Assembly (NCBI GenBank): GCA_013397695.1
Contig: VYZI01000119.1
Location: 793,353 to 857,352 of the forward strand
Direction of reading: 5' to 3'
Length of the DNA: 64,000 nt
Source: Centropus unirufus
Lineage: Eukaryota; Chordata; Aves; Cuculiformes; Centropidae
Position numbers and translations under genes: made by a program
Shown: positions 24,883 to 38,616 of the stretch, one piece after another
Layout: each line of letters starts with the position of its first letter
How positions within the stretch are numbered: the stretch's first letter is position 1
Notes under the pieces: generated by a model
What the model was told of the DNA's origin: nothing
Databases searched by the model: none
The model's input: only the letters and a program-made list of their open reading frames with translations

Positions 24883-27800
24883 AGAGGGAACACCACCACC
24901 TCTCCTAAAATGGGACGAATCTATGGCCATAATGGAACTACAAATATTTTCACTTTCCCATAGCTCTGGTTTGAAACTTTGATAGACACAGCACCATGGT
25001 TTGTATAAAGCACACTGGCACAGTGAAAGCAAATTTTGCTATGAAGATGCTTAAAACTTTACCATAATTTTCTATCTTATGGTAATTAATCTTAATCTGA
25101 TTCACTCTATTCCTATCTAAAGTGGCTTCATAAACTTAATATCAGTTTTGCTGGTATTGTTTTTAGCAGTTCACTTTCTTCGCCAGTGAAGTTGAAAATC
25201 TCTCACCAGTTTCCTGTGAAGAAGGTTAATTTCAGCTCTTCAGGTCAGCATTAGACACACAGGAAGAAAGGATCCAGAAGAATGAAAACATCTCTCCATT
25301 GTCTTCAGTTAATGGATCGCTTAGCACCTAAATAATTTACTTCTAATGTCTTTTCCTATCTTATACAAATACCCTTTTGAAAGCATTCTAAGCTCCTGGC
25401 TTTAGTCAAATATGGTGAAAATCAAGCACCCATTTACACATGTGTTTTGCCCACATAAATTTGCATATATTTTTTCGTTATACGTAACTTGACTTTTGCT
25501 TTTACCATATGTACACTCACCCATCCATCCATCTTCTCTAGCCTCTTCTTACTCAACATCCTATCCTGATGCCCCCTTTACACTTTGTTCTCTCAACTAA
25601 GCAGTTTCATTTTCGACTCGGACAATGCTAGTGATTTTCATCATAGACTCTTTCTATTCCCATTATATATTTTTAAGGATTCAGTCAGAAGAGATAGGTA
25701 TTTTTCAAGTTCCGGAATTAACACAGCAGTTCACATGATGAATATATATCAAAAAAGTCTCATCTTCTCCTTAAACTGCTACATTTGTCTCAAGCAAAAA
25801 TAGCGCTTGGTTTGCAGAAAAACTGTCCATGCGCTCTGAACTCTTTCAGAAGCAAATTGGTCATGAATAAATGGAGACTGATGAGTTTTCAGAAAGCTGA
25901 TGTTCCAAAACATTTTTTCATACATGGAGGAAATATCTGTGCTATTTTTAAGAAAAACCTTGATCCCTATTTAAAAGAAGTTATATGCTGAATTTCTGCT
26001 CTCTGACACTAGATTCTGAATTTACATATCAGTAGTTCCAAACCTTTCAAAATGTACTCCTTTGGTTTGTCAAGATTATTTGTCTTCTGCTAATTCTTTA
26101 CTTGTTCCTCCCACTTCAAAAGTAACATAAAACACTATCATCTACAGTGTGATATCTGATCTCTTTTCCACCATTGTAAATAGAACAATGTCATTCTAAT
26201 CCTGTAACATGTCAAATTGTGCTAATCTTCAGTTGAAAACTTAAATTCAAATTTTTCGTCAAGGCTTGTGCAAAAATAACAAGGTGGCTAGGCATTTTTT
26301 GTCAATGCTTAATATGTGCTTTACTGCGTAAATAGACTGATTTCACCAATCCATGAATTAAATCATCTCCAGGTCTGGTGAAAGTCGTCACTACTCAGTT
26401 CATTGATATAGACGAGATAAATCAAGCATGGGTGCCACACTCAGCAAGAGCTGCTCAAAATGCAGCGCTTACGTGTGCTTGTGGGACAGTAAGCCACAAG
26501 CCACGCTGGTAGTTAGTAATATAGGAGCCTGTATTTGCTCATTTCTTTGTTGTTTATATGGAATAGATCAGTAGTTGTAGGATCCCTAACAGATGCTTAT
26601 TCACATTATAAAAGAACCATGGTGTCTTGCCTGTAGATCCTATGCCGAGCTGCCACACACTGACAAGGCAAAGACCATTAACTTATTTCATAAGTGAGTG
26701 AACAAAGACATGGAAGCGCCTTGAAAGATGCCTGAAATAATCCCCAGTAGCCCCATTATTTCATTTAAGTTTGTTTATCAGATGCAAAAGATGGATTCAC
26801 TAAGGAATCTCTAGGCACTGTAGGTAGTAACCACTGATGGTTACTGTTCTCTGAATCATTAGGGGGAAACAGTCTAGGAATAGGCAGGAAGTTTTTGGTA
26901 CTACTTCTAGACGCAGGCCACTGGGCAAAAATTTCATGCACATGTTTTCATTCATCATCTCTGAGAGGCAAACCTGTTCTCAAGAATCTCCCTGAGTTAT
27001 CAGTTCATTTCCGTGCATCGTGGCAGCCAGAGAGCCATGTCTTGTCTTCACCCTTTCTGGCTTATCTGGAGCTCAGAGAGCTGGGCTCCAGAGGGCTCCG
27101 GAATTGACTGCCTCTCATCCCAACTATGTCTGGGAAGGAAGCCAGAAAGGTGGGTGACATTGATGTCTTTCAAGTCCATAGAGTTCTAGTAGAAAATCAG
27201 TCTATGCGCCTGTCATTTCCTGGCACCTGCTCTCTTTGGCAGTTATTTCCGCTTTACGTGGGATTTGAACCATTCTCCACTGACAAAGAGAACAGGGTAG
27301 CTCTTCACACACCGAACAGCAAATCTGCAGAACACCTTGTCCAGGGAGCAGTTCACATGGCTCAGACGGAGACAGTAGAAATACTTGGAAGAAATATTTA
27401 TTTATATTTGCTAACCAGGCAAGCCACATCAGGTTTAGGCCATGTCTTAAACTGAAAATAGATGGAGGCTAGGAGACCGCTCAGGAGAAGTTTCAACACC
27501 TTTCCCAGCACTTGCTGTCCCTGGCTAGCTGCTTTTGGCTGCTGCTTTGTGTGCTGGTTTGTTTGCCTGCTGAGAGCAATGCAGAAATGCTGTCCCCAGC
27601 TGCCACAAATTACACTGCGGAGTTCCCTGCAGTGGACTGAATTGCAGGGGTTGGCATGGAGAGAGCACAAGGCTTAGACCCCGCCTTGGAAAAACTAGTT
27701 GGTGGCTTACTACTAATTTAGTAAAGTTCTCTCTTTTAATATCACTGCTCATGACAGGACATGGAGCTAAAATCGAAAGACTTGATGCTCAGCTATTTTA

Positions 27801-30800
27801 AATGACTATGGCTTCTCTGGGACCCTTCAAAGCAGGCTTCTTTATCCCACTGTAGTTTTGACATGAAAAATGTGTTGTTACCTCACTGGGATGATTTTAT
27901 TGAATCACTTTGAATGTAAATGTTACGGTTCCTTTATTGCCTGAATGCAAAATACTTCTATTTTTAGAAGAAAAATTGTAATTCCTACCCTGCAACAACA
28001 GAAGCTCACTGTATCCTCAGCTGGAGTAAACAAAAATCATCATATCCCACAGCAGGTACTCTGAAACTGGCTTTTTAGTCTTAAACCATGATAATTTCTT
28101 GTCATGAGCAGTTCAAATAAAAAAGCTGTTCTTGCAAAACAGTATTTAATGGGTCTGCAAATAAGAACAGAGCAGCATGGAACTCCAAAATGTTATCTCA
28201 AAAGTACTTGCCTCCTTCTAAATTAAATCCAACATCAACTCTTCCCATGGACAGAAAGAAGGACAGAGCGTGCTGTTTGTCACGGCTCATGGGAATGAGT
28301 TGCATGCCATGGCTCAGATGTCACAGCACACTTTTCAGTAATATTTTTAAGCTTTCAGTAATGCCTTAAGCACCCAAAATTAAAAGTGAATATCTTGAGC
28401 AGCAAGGATCTTAATCTTACATATGTTTAGATATTTATGTTTATTGATGTAATGGTTTCAACTTTTCAACTAAATTGCTGCCAGAACTGCAAATTTTTAA
28501 ACAGTCTGCATGTAATTTTTTTCTAAGCCCAGAAGACTATTTAAGGTAAAATTGCTGGAAACATAAATTAAATTTTTAGAGCATCAATTTAAAAGTGTAT
28601 TGAATTGCTTCTTAACTGCGGAACAGTCATATCTGAAGTGATTAGCAATGCTCACAGTGCATGTCACAACTAAAATTCCACATAAGCATATTTTAAAAAT
28701 TATCTCTTCCTTCACTTAGTCATTTTGTTCAAGAATCCCTTTCTCATGGATGATAGGGTAACATACGCATCACTGAAAGCTCTGTAAAGAATGCAGCCTC
28801 TGCTCTGCTTTGTGTCAGCTGATTTCATCAACTCTTGGAGACGGATTTGAGGAGGGGTGTTGGCAGATAAAAGTACTTTTGGTTTGCTTTAAAATAGGGA
28901 TATATTAATTTCTAATTTTAACAAAGCTTGTATTGTAAATAGGGTATTGGAAACTTATGCAAAAACAGGGGTGGTCTTTTTTACTTCATGCTGTGCATTG
29001 CCCTGCTTCAGTAGCAAGGAGACCGCTCCTGGGGCTCTCTGGTATCACCACTGTCCTTTCATAGGAGAGGAGGGACAAGGGATTCAGCTGGCATCAAATA
29101 CTTAAGAGTTGTCCCAAACCCCAGTGCTCTGCTCTGCATAGAACGGAGCAGAAAGCCTTGCATGGCCTGATGTTCCCACAACATAAAAAGTTGTGTGCTC
29201 CATTCTGCTGAAGCCAAGGGTTCAAATGATTCTTTGAGTTTCTGGTTGGCAGTTGATGCATCAAGACATTCTTACTATTCTCTCCTCTGACAGAGCTTAG
29301 AATTGCCTGTATGAGTTTTTTATGTTACTCATTGAACTACTCGTCAATAAAAGACAGTCCTCCAAAACCACATATGGTTAAAATAAGCTTTTCTTCCTGG
29401 CATTTTTTCCTTGTTCACATGCTTCCTTGTTAAAATGAGATAGTCCTGTGAAATCCCATGCACAATTGTGCTTGTAGCTCTAAGCACTATTTGCCCATGA
29501 AGAACTAAGATGACCCAATGAAGTGTTATTAGCTTTGACTCATCTGACCAAAGTATCACTATTATCAGCATTTGCTTGCTTTTTTCTCTTTCGCTGGTGT
29601 AATGAAGTCAGAATAAGGAAGCAGACATTTGAAGCAGAACAGTAGAAATAAAACAAAGGAACATGCAGAGGAGATACTAAATTAATGCCTAAGGAACCAG
29701 CTAAAAAATAATTTTAAACATGAAACACAAAGTTTTTTTCCAATGCCAGAATTTTCCAGCATTGCAAGTTCAAAATATTCTTGGAAAGCAGTCACTCTAT
29801 CTGTAATCTTCGAGAAGTCTGATTCAATAGCAATAAAATATATCTTTATAATGCAGAAAGGGTTTTATGTGATTGTTCAGATGATTCCAGGCATCTGATA
29901 TGTTCAAGCAAGTATGGCATGAGGATTACATCTAAATTCATACATTAAGCAGTGCCAGGGCTTGGTAAAAATTTTGGCATGGACTAACTAGTGGTCTTCC
30001 TGGAATGGTTCAGGAATTATCCCTGGCTTAGAACTAACCTTGCTAGTGAGTGGCAGCCTGGACATGGCAAACCTGTTTTGAAGGCTAGGGAAGTTTAGTA
30101 AGTATGACCACCCCATGACAGCTGGACCGAGGGTCAGAGAACCAGCACTGGTATTGTCTAGTTTCCTGAAAACACACATAGCCAAACTGTCAAAGTGTTA
30201 AATTCTTAACGGTTTCTGCATGGTCATTACCACATTGCTTTCAAACAAGAATAAAACTGTGAGAAGTGAAAATTAGTGTTGTTGCTCTACAAAACAGCAG
30301 CAGAACTGTAAGTCCTTGATTTTTGGGAGGAGGGCAAGCAAATGAGAAGTACTTCAACAGACAGCACAGTCCTATGGAATGAATTCCTGAGGGAGATTGC
30401 AACAGAGAGAAGAACATCAAGCATGGTAAAAATATGGAAATAAGGGCTGTCTTATGCATTTCTACAAAAGCAATGCAGGTTGAACAAATTGCCTGGGAAG
30501 CCTGTCCTGTGCCCAAATCCAAAGGGGAGAACTCAGAAGATAGCTTTGCAGGGAAGTGTAGCACTATGCAGATGGGGATGTGGGGCTCTGCACTGTTGCA
30601 GCTGTTAGAGAAGAAGGTCAGCTAAGGTGGGCACTGGGATGCAGTGGTGAACACTGAACAGAGAGTGAAAAAAATCTCAGACCACAGAGAGACATGAACT
30701 GAGATAATTCTGATTCTGAGTCAGCTGAAGATCCAGATCAATTCCTAATAAAAGCATATTTACACTGGCAAAGTATCAGTGTGACAGTTGATTATCCTCT

Positions 30801-32121
30801 GCCTTCCCAAAGACAGTTTCCATCCCATTGCAAAGGTGATGGACAATACCTATCACTGCCAAAGAGATCCTGACTGACAGGTACAAAGGTTTCATAGAAG
30901 GGCTTGTCACAGCGCTCTTCCTTCCCCGTGACCCTCCCTAGCAGCAAGCGCAAAATGCTGTCCACACATTCTTTCCCACCGTGGCACAGGCTCGGCTGAA
31001 GAAGTGTTGTTGAAGGAGAAAAACCCCAAGAACCTTCACCTTGGGTTTTGTGCTGTAGCATCAGATGAAGAAGTAACTGTGGGGAGAGTATTGCTTGAGC
31101 CTGTAATGCTGAGGCGGAGGTGCTCTCTGGAAGTGGTACGTGCATAAGAGCTGCAGCGGGTGAGATGTGAGGGAGTGGAACAGCATCAGCATATGTGGGC
31201 TATTACAAGAAGTTTGCTACAAATCTCTACCTGGTATCTTCAGTGAAATACTTTTTTCAGTGGCTCTTAGACTGGCATGATTTTCACAGGCCTGACAAAA
31301 GGCAATTTGCTGCCACAGAGCAGTTCCCTGGCTGAATTTCAGTAGATCACTCTGGAACATGGAGATACTAAAGCAAAACGATTATGGGATTGTTTTCACA
31401 TGGGCAAACAACAATTTTCTCTCATCTCATTCCTGGAAATGCTCAAAGCATTCTATTTGAAACTTCCAAAACTAATGCAGATTCAGCCAGACATCTAGTC
31501 TGAACAACTTGAAGTCTGGCAAAGCTGTAAACAACTGGACTTCATACGAGACTAGAGTTTTTAAAAATGTCAGGCAGACTCAGACAGGGGCCTTGTTACC
31601 AGCTTGCTCTGTAGAAAGTCTTCTCTGCTATGTCCCAGCTTAACATTGCATTTTTAAGTCAGCCGGTATACCTGACTTTTAATATAGCATTTAATATTTG
31701 CTGACCTTTATACTTGCCATTTTAATCTGCTGCTAATTCCCAGTCAATTAGAAATAAACTTGCTAAGACAATGACAAAACTCAAGACTAGTAGAAGTCCT
31801 TCAAACACCTCTCTAAATAGAGTTTCAGATTATTTTCTAGATCAGAGAAATACGTGTCAGTCTCACGAAAGTACCTGAATGGAACATCTTGATTTTTTCT
31901 AGTTTTCTTATGACTTTAAGGGAGGACTCAAAAGGAAATTCAAGAGGAAGTTGTTGAAACAGTTAACTTTGATGAACTCATTCTAGAAATCACACAGATG
32001 AGTCTCAGAATGCACCTATGCTGGTAAGACTGCCTATCAACAAACACATTCCCCCCCCTTCTGTGTTCAAAAAGAAGCATTTTTAAAGATGTCAAAAATA
32101 AACCCAGAATTTTTATTAAAT
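24883..32121. other. Intronic sequence, nothing firmly recognised
   Basis: AT-rich DNA with GC-richer patches at about 27000-27700 and 30800-31150 that carry open frames of about 110-117 codons without any motif. No splice-site-bounded exon, repeat tail or RNA gene was recognised. Confidence 0.5.
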
Positions 32122-32141
32122 NNNNNNNNNNNNNNNNNNNN
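32122..32141. other. Assembly gap (20 N)
   Basis: A run of 20 undetermined bases. It follows a short poly(C) run at about 32051 and an AT-rich stretch. The true size of the missing sequence cannot be read from the window. Confidence 0.99.
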
Positions 32142-35100
32142 AAACATCAGAAGTAGTGCTCGTTCTGTCTTTCGTTATCTTATTCTCAGTGGATTTCATA
32201 GTTTCTCATAGAGTACATGAAAACAGGAGATGGTTGTGACTGGTGAGCTGACGTACACAGAATATTCTCAAATACGGCCTAATAAATTTCTATATATACT
32301 TTATAATAGTTTTAGCCAAAGTTGCTGAGATTTTTGCTTTGTTTGATCTGTAAATGACCTTTTGGCAGCACTCTGAAAATACATAAAAATAACATAACGT
32401 CTGCAATTCATGCTTTCCTGCCTGCATTGCTCTCTGACAGCATTTTTAAGATGAACCTATCTGACACTCTGCCAAACTTCTCCATGATGTCTTTGGGAAT
32501 TTTGACGACCTGTTCACTGCAATGGAGTTTGGATGGCTGCTGTTTAATGCAGGCTTGTTTCCATAAAGACACTGTTTTGATTTTAGGGGTTACACAGATG
32601 AAAGGCTACAACTCAGAATTTGAATCCCAATGGCTCCGCTGAACTGCATGACAGAACTGCAAAGATTTTGCCATCCTTGAGAAGCATGTGGAAGAAGAGT
32701 TGCACCAAAGAAGACAAAACAAACCAAAACTGAAAGAGAACAATGCCTTGTCAACCACTACCTAATGAAGTACCATGACTGGACTCAGAAAACCTTGCTT
32801 CTTCTCTTTCTTCACAGTATAGCGACACCATATTATTTATTTGTAGTGGCAGATACTTTTTTTCTGTGACGGCTTTGTGCTTGCTTATGTTCAGTCAATG
32901 GAGAGAATTGGGAATACGATGTTAATACCAAAATTCTCCAGCATTAAATCAGTTCCCATGGCCTAGAGCAGGGCTGGGACACCCACACATTCTCTCTAAA
33001 GGCTCAAGGATGTGCTTCTCTTACTTAGCCCCTGGTGTTACAGCCATGCATCCATCCTGCTAACCAATCTTTGCCCTTGAAGATTCCCACCACACAACAG
33101 TGTGATTAAGGCTGCAGCTGAAATTATGCCAGACAATTTCTTCTCATAAACTATTCATCCCACCAAAAAGCATGGGTTTGAGAATCTGAAAGAGAGATCT
33201 GGGTCAAAGGCAGCATAAACTTTCAGAGAAACAAAAAATGAAAATGGAATGTATGAACTCCAGAAGCAGTTTGTTTTGCTATTTCCTATCTTTTTACCCC
33301 CATACTAACATCACAAGAAGTCAGAAGTACTATCAGAGTGAAGCAGAAAAATTAGGAGAAAATGGTTTCTCTGCTCCCTTTTTCCAAATGTCCCAATTCC
33401 CTGTCAATGCCCAATAGAGTTTTAACTTCTTACTGTACAGAAAGGAACTGTTCAAATTGTCTGCATGCTTCAAAACGGCTATTTGAATACAAAGGAGTTA
33501 ATTTGGGATCACTGGGAATAAGAAGAACTCTGTAACATTGCATGTGTTCTGTATTAAGTAGATTTTTTTCCTGCAAAGACTGAAGTAGCCATATCAGAAT
33601 ACCTTGTATTTTAAGTATTTCCCTGGGAGGTGGAAGACTGAGTTTTAATCCCTATATTGTACCACTTAGGCATTCTAACGATTTCTTTGGGGGTTGTTTT
33701 GGTTTTCTTCTCATGGTCCAAACTCTCATTTGACTTCTTGATTTTTAAATTTTACTACAAGAGCCCCATAATACAGTATTTTTGCAGTCTGGTGAAATGC
33801 TTAACTCAAACAAAAACTAAAGTGCCTCACTGCAAATCCTAACAAAACATAGCAAAGCATTTATTTGTTTTTATTTTTTTGATTCAGACATCAATCAAAA
33901 AATGTACAGATACATGCGCAGTCTTAATCATAAACATTTTTTTCTGGGAATTCCTTTGAAGGACTAACTGACCAGTACCTCCTTCCCACTTTTCTCTTTG
34001 GGTCTCTCTCTTACATTCAATCTACTGAAAACTATCCTCCACCTTTTAATTCACCTCTCTTTCAGGCTCAGAGGTTCAGGAGCAGAACTGGGGGCACTGT
34101 AAGAAGTGTGAATGTTCTTGTTTTCTGCCTTGGAGGAAAAAAGTGCTGCACCTGGGAAAATTTTGGGGTGAATTCCCACAGTATTACTGATGGGTTAGTA
34201 CATGAAAACTTTTATGAACCAAGAAATCAAAGCCTGTTTCCTAAGTAATTATACATTAAGATTTTTTTTGCTATGCTAACAAATACAGCTAAAACTATAA
34301 TTAAAAAGGTGACAAATAGTGTATTGTTAATAAATATCAATGGACACATTGCATAGCTATATATGCAATATCGGTTTTATTCCAGATTCAGGTGCCTATT
34401 TCCTTACGGTGTGGGACATGAGATGAAGAAAGGGAAAGAATAGGAGCTGTTGCTGTGCCACTGGCAACTGTGGGATGGCCGAGGTTCTTCCCCAACACAT
34501 GACTGCAGCTCTATTTCTGCTCCTCTATTGCCAGGGCCCAGGATGAATAATACCATGGTTACCGAGTTGCACTGTGAGGCAGGTAAAGCCACAAGGAAGG
34601 CAGCATTCCCAGTCTAAGTAAGGGAGCCTTGAGATAGGGTTGATGTTGGGGTGAACTGAAATGTTATCTGTCAGCTGGAGCTGTCAGCAAAAGTATTGAA
34701 GAAGGAGCAGCTGCACCGTGCCACAAGCAGGGGAGTGGAGCAATCGTAGCTCCAAAATAGATTGGAGAGTCAGACGGAGTTTTCTTTTAATGAACCACAT
34801 TAATACTCACGGACTGTTTATATTCAACCCTGCTTTGAGACAGTTGATAATGCAACTGCTTTGAATATGTTTTAAACAAATGGTTGAGCTCTAAGTAAAG
34901 AAGAGCTATTTAGAGTAGGACTTACTGACCTGTGTGTTGCTACTCCTATAAAATATATCTTTCCTACTAATTATTCTCAGTTTCTGCAGCCCTAAACTTA
35001 CCCTCACTATTTTAGTGTGTAAGTGCTGATATAACAACAAAACTGATGTGACAATAACAAGTTATAACCATGTTTCTCAGCTGGAAGAAAAATGATTGAC

Positions 35101-38099
35101 TTGTAGCTGCTTTAAGCATTTATTCTTCTATTTCAGAACACTTAATAAGACACTAAAATATCTGTAAAATATTTATTAAAGAATAACAACTTGCAGTCTT
35201 TTGGGGTTACCATTAAAGAAAATAATAATTGTCAGTCTCTTCAGGACCTTGAATTCCAACATAAATGTAATAAAGCTTACTATGGGGTGTTATTGTTTAC
35301 TGCTTGGAAAAACTTATGCAACAGCAGAATACTGTTCTGATTTTTTGCTACTGCTAATGAAGTACAACCAGACAGGGTACACTGTCGTGAGTCAGGATAT
35401 CTGGATGTTCCTGGACAGAGGCCAAGGAAGCTTAGACACATCAGAGATGTGATGTGTATATAACCTCTGGGGGAGAGACACTGAGTTGTTTTCAAGCATC
35501 TCAAGAGTCCTGATTCAAGAAGCAACCAAATGAGCACCCTGAAATGAAGTGACTGGCTGTCCATTTTCTGGAGACCCTTGTTTATACACCAGAAAAATTA
35601 GAATGAAGCCGGCTGTCCAGGGGTGCTCAGTGATTAGATATTAGGTTCAGCCTTGAGACAGTAGGTCCAAAGCCCTGAGGATATGACTTTTTCCTTTTAC
35701 CACAAAAAAAAAAAGAAAATAAGAAAAAAAAAACCCAAAATAAACCCTCTAGATTAGAAATATACACCAAACCCTATACACTACAATTTGCTGTGGGACT
35801 TCAAACAAACCTTGTACACATGGGGAGAAGCTCCCCTCTCCTCAATGCTAAATCGTTTGCTGAAATGCTCCTACTTTTTAGTACACCCCTATGGCACACC
35901 TGCAACTCCCTAGCATTTTTAAAACCTTTAAATTGTCGTTACCTCGGGTCCCTGTTTTTTGACGGAAATTAACTGGTTTCCTAAAATTAGTTAGGATTAC
36001 GTAAAAGGGTGCCACTGGTTATTTTCCTTTCCACTCCTCTTTCTTGCAGCTTAGTATAACCATCCCAGGAGACTTTAATTTTTTGCCTTTTTTCCCCACC
36101 CTTTCTTGTTAGGTGCAATTTCCTTATCTTCTCACAGCCCTACCCAGCATTGTGCCTCAAGGGAGGTCTTTAGGGATCAAGCCATGCAAAGGACGCCCCC
36201 AGGTACACGGGTGGCTGCTTGGACTTCCACATTTCTCATCTTTTATCAGGGGATGCTCTCACTACAAAACCTGACCTTCCCGTCATGAAACCCAAGGAAA
36301 GGTCATTTAGTTGTTCCTCCCCTTCCAGGAAGATTCTCAGGTAAGCTAAGAAAAACCTGCACTGCCTTCAGCAGTGTTTCAGCAGCTGTGGCTGCAAACC
36401 TCGGCCTGCCCCTTCTGTGCCATGGCACACACGTGAGCATGAGACTCCGCTCCGCTCTCTCGTACTCACTGTCCCTTCTGTGTGCTGGTATTGGCAACCA
36501 CACACTCTCAAAACCTTGAAATAATCTTCCAAAGTTGTGTTTCCGAAGATTTTGTAGCTACGCCTTGTGGCCTCAGATCATTCAGAATTCAGACTTCAAT
36601 GCTCTTGAAGCCATCTTAAAGCCACTAGGACTGGTTTTTGCCAATTTTCTTTGTCTTTAGTTAAAGCTGAGAATCATGTAAGGGCAACCTAATCCCTAGG
36701 GTAAATCCTTGCCAAAATTCTCCCTTGCCAAGAGAGACACCTGAGCTGCTGCCATTGCTTTAACAAAGTGGGTAGGACTGGAGGCCCTGGATACTTGCTG
36801 AGCCTGCAGAGGACAGGCAGCACTGCAGGACATTTCTGTTTTCCAGGGACTGCTTCTCCCCAGGCATCATGTGGGGTGGGATGGGCTTTATGTGGCCTTC
36901 TCCCAGCCCTACAGAGTCTCTGGGAGCACCCCACCACTACTGGCTAATTTGAGCAGCCACCACCTGCCCACCTCTTCCATCAAAGGCCTTTTTTCCTCCA
37001 AGTTGTTTTTTTTTCTCCCCCAGCAGCCACTTCCCTGTATCAGACAACTTGTCCTGAGCGCTCCCAAAACATGTAGCCCAGGGGCTGACAGCACCATCTT
37101 TGCCCTGTGAATTACTTCTGGTACAACTGAACCTAAGGGAATGCTTTAGTTTTCCCTTAAACATCTTAGTACTGACACTAGTTAGATTTTTATTTTGGTA
37201 TGGGTTTGTTTTTACAGCTTCCTAGTCACCTATTGTCTGCTTTTCTTTTTCTGCTGTTTTAGCAGTATTGTTGATTTATTGTTATCCACAACTCAGGGCA
37301 CAGCTATCTTCCCTCTTGGGAGCTCCTCTAAAAATACTTATTCTTGTCATTCAGACTAATTTAACTACTTCTCCCAGCAGAATCTGGTTTCCAAGGAGGG
37401 CTATTTAAGTCTCCTTATTCAAAGCTGTTGACATGATGTTCAATACTGAAGCATGTCAGAGTGTCAAAGTCACTACTATATTTATTCTTGTAACATCCCA
37501 GGTGTTATTAAAAGTGTAGAAGTAAATAACTCGTTGAGAGTCATACAAGGAGTCAGTGATGTGAAGGCCAGCCATTTAACCAGCCTTCCCCCTCCCCGTA
37601 TGATACCTAGCAACTCATATTTTAAGGTAACATTAATTGAAAGGAATAAACAACAAAATTCAAACATGCCATGAATATGTGTTTCTTATTAATGAGCGAT
37701 CTGTCACATGTCCTGTCGCTCTGACAACTTATTCCCTGCAATGTGTTTTAGTCTTCGTTTATAAAACTAATGCTGGAGGTATCTGCATTGGCTCTCTTTG
37801 GGTGCAGTTATTCTTGCCTCAGTTTTAGACACTCAATGCCGTCTTGGAGGGCTTTTTTGAGTTGGCAGCAGTTGCCTGAAGAATTATTCCTGCTCTTCTT
37901 ACTCATTAACAGTTACAAACTGTTGTATTATGTTCAAGGAATTAACTGAAAACTTATATAAACTATTAACTTTATTTCTGATACATTTTTGTGTCTCCTT
38001 TGTACTGTAGGAGCGAAGGAGAAACTCATTACATTGTTTAAAGCTAACATCACATATTCTTCTAGCACTTAATTAGTCCTAAGAGACCTGTGGTAATAA
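32142..38099. other. Intronic sequence, nothing firmly recognised
   Basis: Contains an A-rich run at about 35703-35735 and GC-richer patches at about 36100-37100. Open frames are short and unremarkable. No transposon or RNA gene identified. Confidence 0.5.
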
Positions 38100-38616
38100 A
38101 CAAGGTCTGACACAAAAAAACCCAAGACTAACCCTATGGCTTGGGAACCAGGAGTTGGAGGGGAGAGACAAAGAGATGGTTATAGAACACATTCTAACCT
38201 GTCACAGTGAGACAGGGCTCCACTCGCCCACGTCACTCAGTATGAGTGGACACATATTCAAGTATAGATGTTTTCTTACGGAAATGGTCGTGGACGCCAG
38301 CCCACAATGCTTTGCCTGTGAAGCATTTTTTAGCTAATAGCAACGTCCTTGTGCTTGAGCACCCACCCTGTTCACCAGACCTGGCTCCCTCTTCCCAAAG
38401 ATCACGTTGGTGTTCAAAGGAACCAATTTTTTGTCGGCAGAAGATCCAAAAGAGATCCTCAATAGCCTTTCAGCAAATGACCTGAGGCACCATCATATGC
38501 AGCTGTGTTTCAGCTCAGAAAGGAACTATTCTGAAGCTGATCATAGCTGATTTACTTAATTTGATAAATAAAATCATAACAGGCACAGTCTCATTTTTTT
38601 CATGTTGGACCTCATA
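38100..38616 (+). mobile_element. Degenerate, internally deleted mariner transposon
   Basis: A C-terminal mariner transposase relic is readable on the plus strand. PAHNALPVKHFLANSNVLVLE is followed by HPPCSPDLAP (38296-38394), matching the DNAPAH...FLA...LEHPPYSPDLAP signature around the third catalytic aspartate. After a small deletion and frame change, LFPKI then FKGTNFLSAED and ILNSLSANDL continue the same family (38391-38490). The second catalytic aspartate (HHDNA) is missing. AGGTCTGACACAAAAAAA at 38103 and the reverse complement of the segment ending GTTGGACCTCATA (38587-38615) are imperfect terminal inverted repeats. At about 0.5 kb against a usual 1.3 kb, most of the 5' half is gone. 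It is inactive. Confidence 0.75.

Noticed and set aside
29344..29571. Minus-strand open frame containing ILWSDESKL, reminiscent of the WSDE motif of Tc1-like transposases.
   Set aside because: Only about six residues fit. The expected downstream residues (a VWR-type segment and a KHGGGS-type motif) are absent in all frames I read, and no inverted ends were found.
30792..31145. 117-codon minus-strand open frame.
   Set aside because: It lies in a GC-richer patch where long frames arise by chance, and shows no motif, start context or splice-site support.
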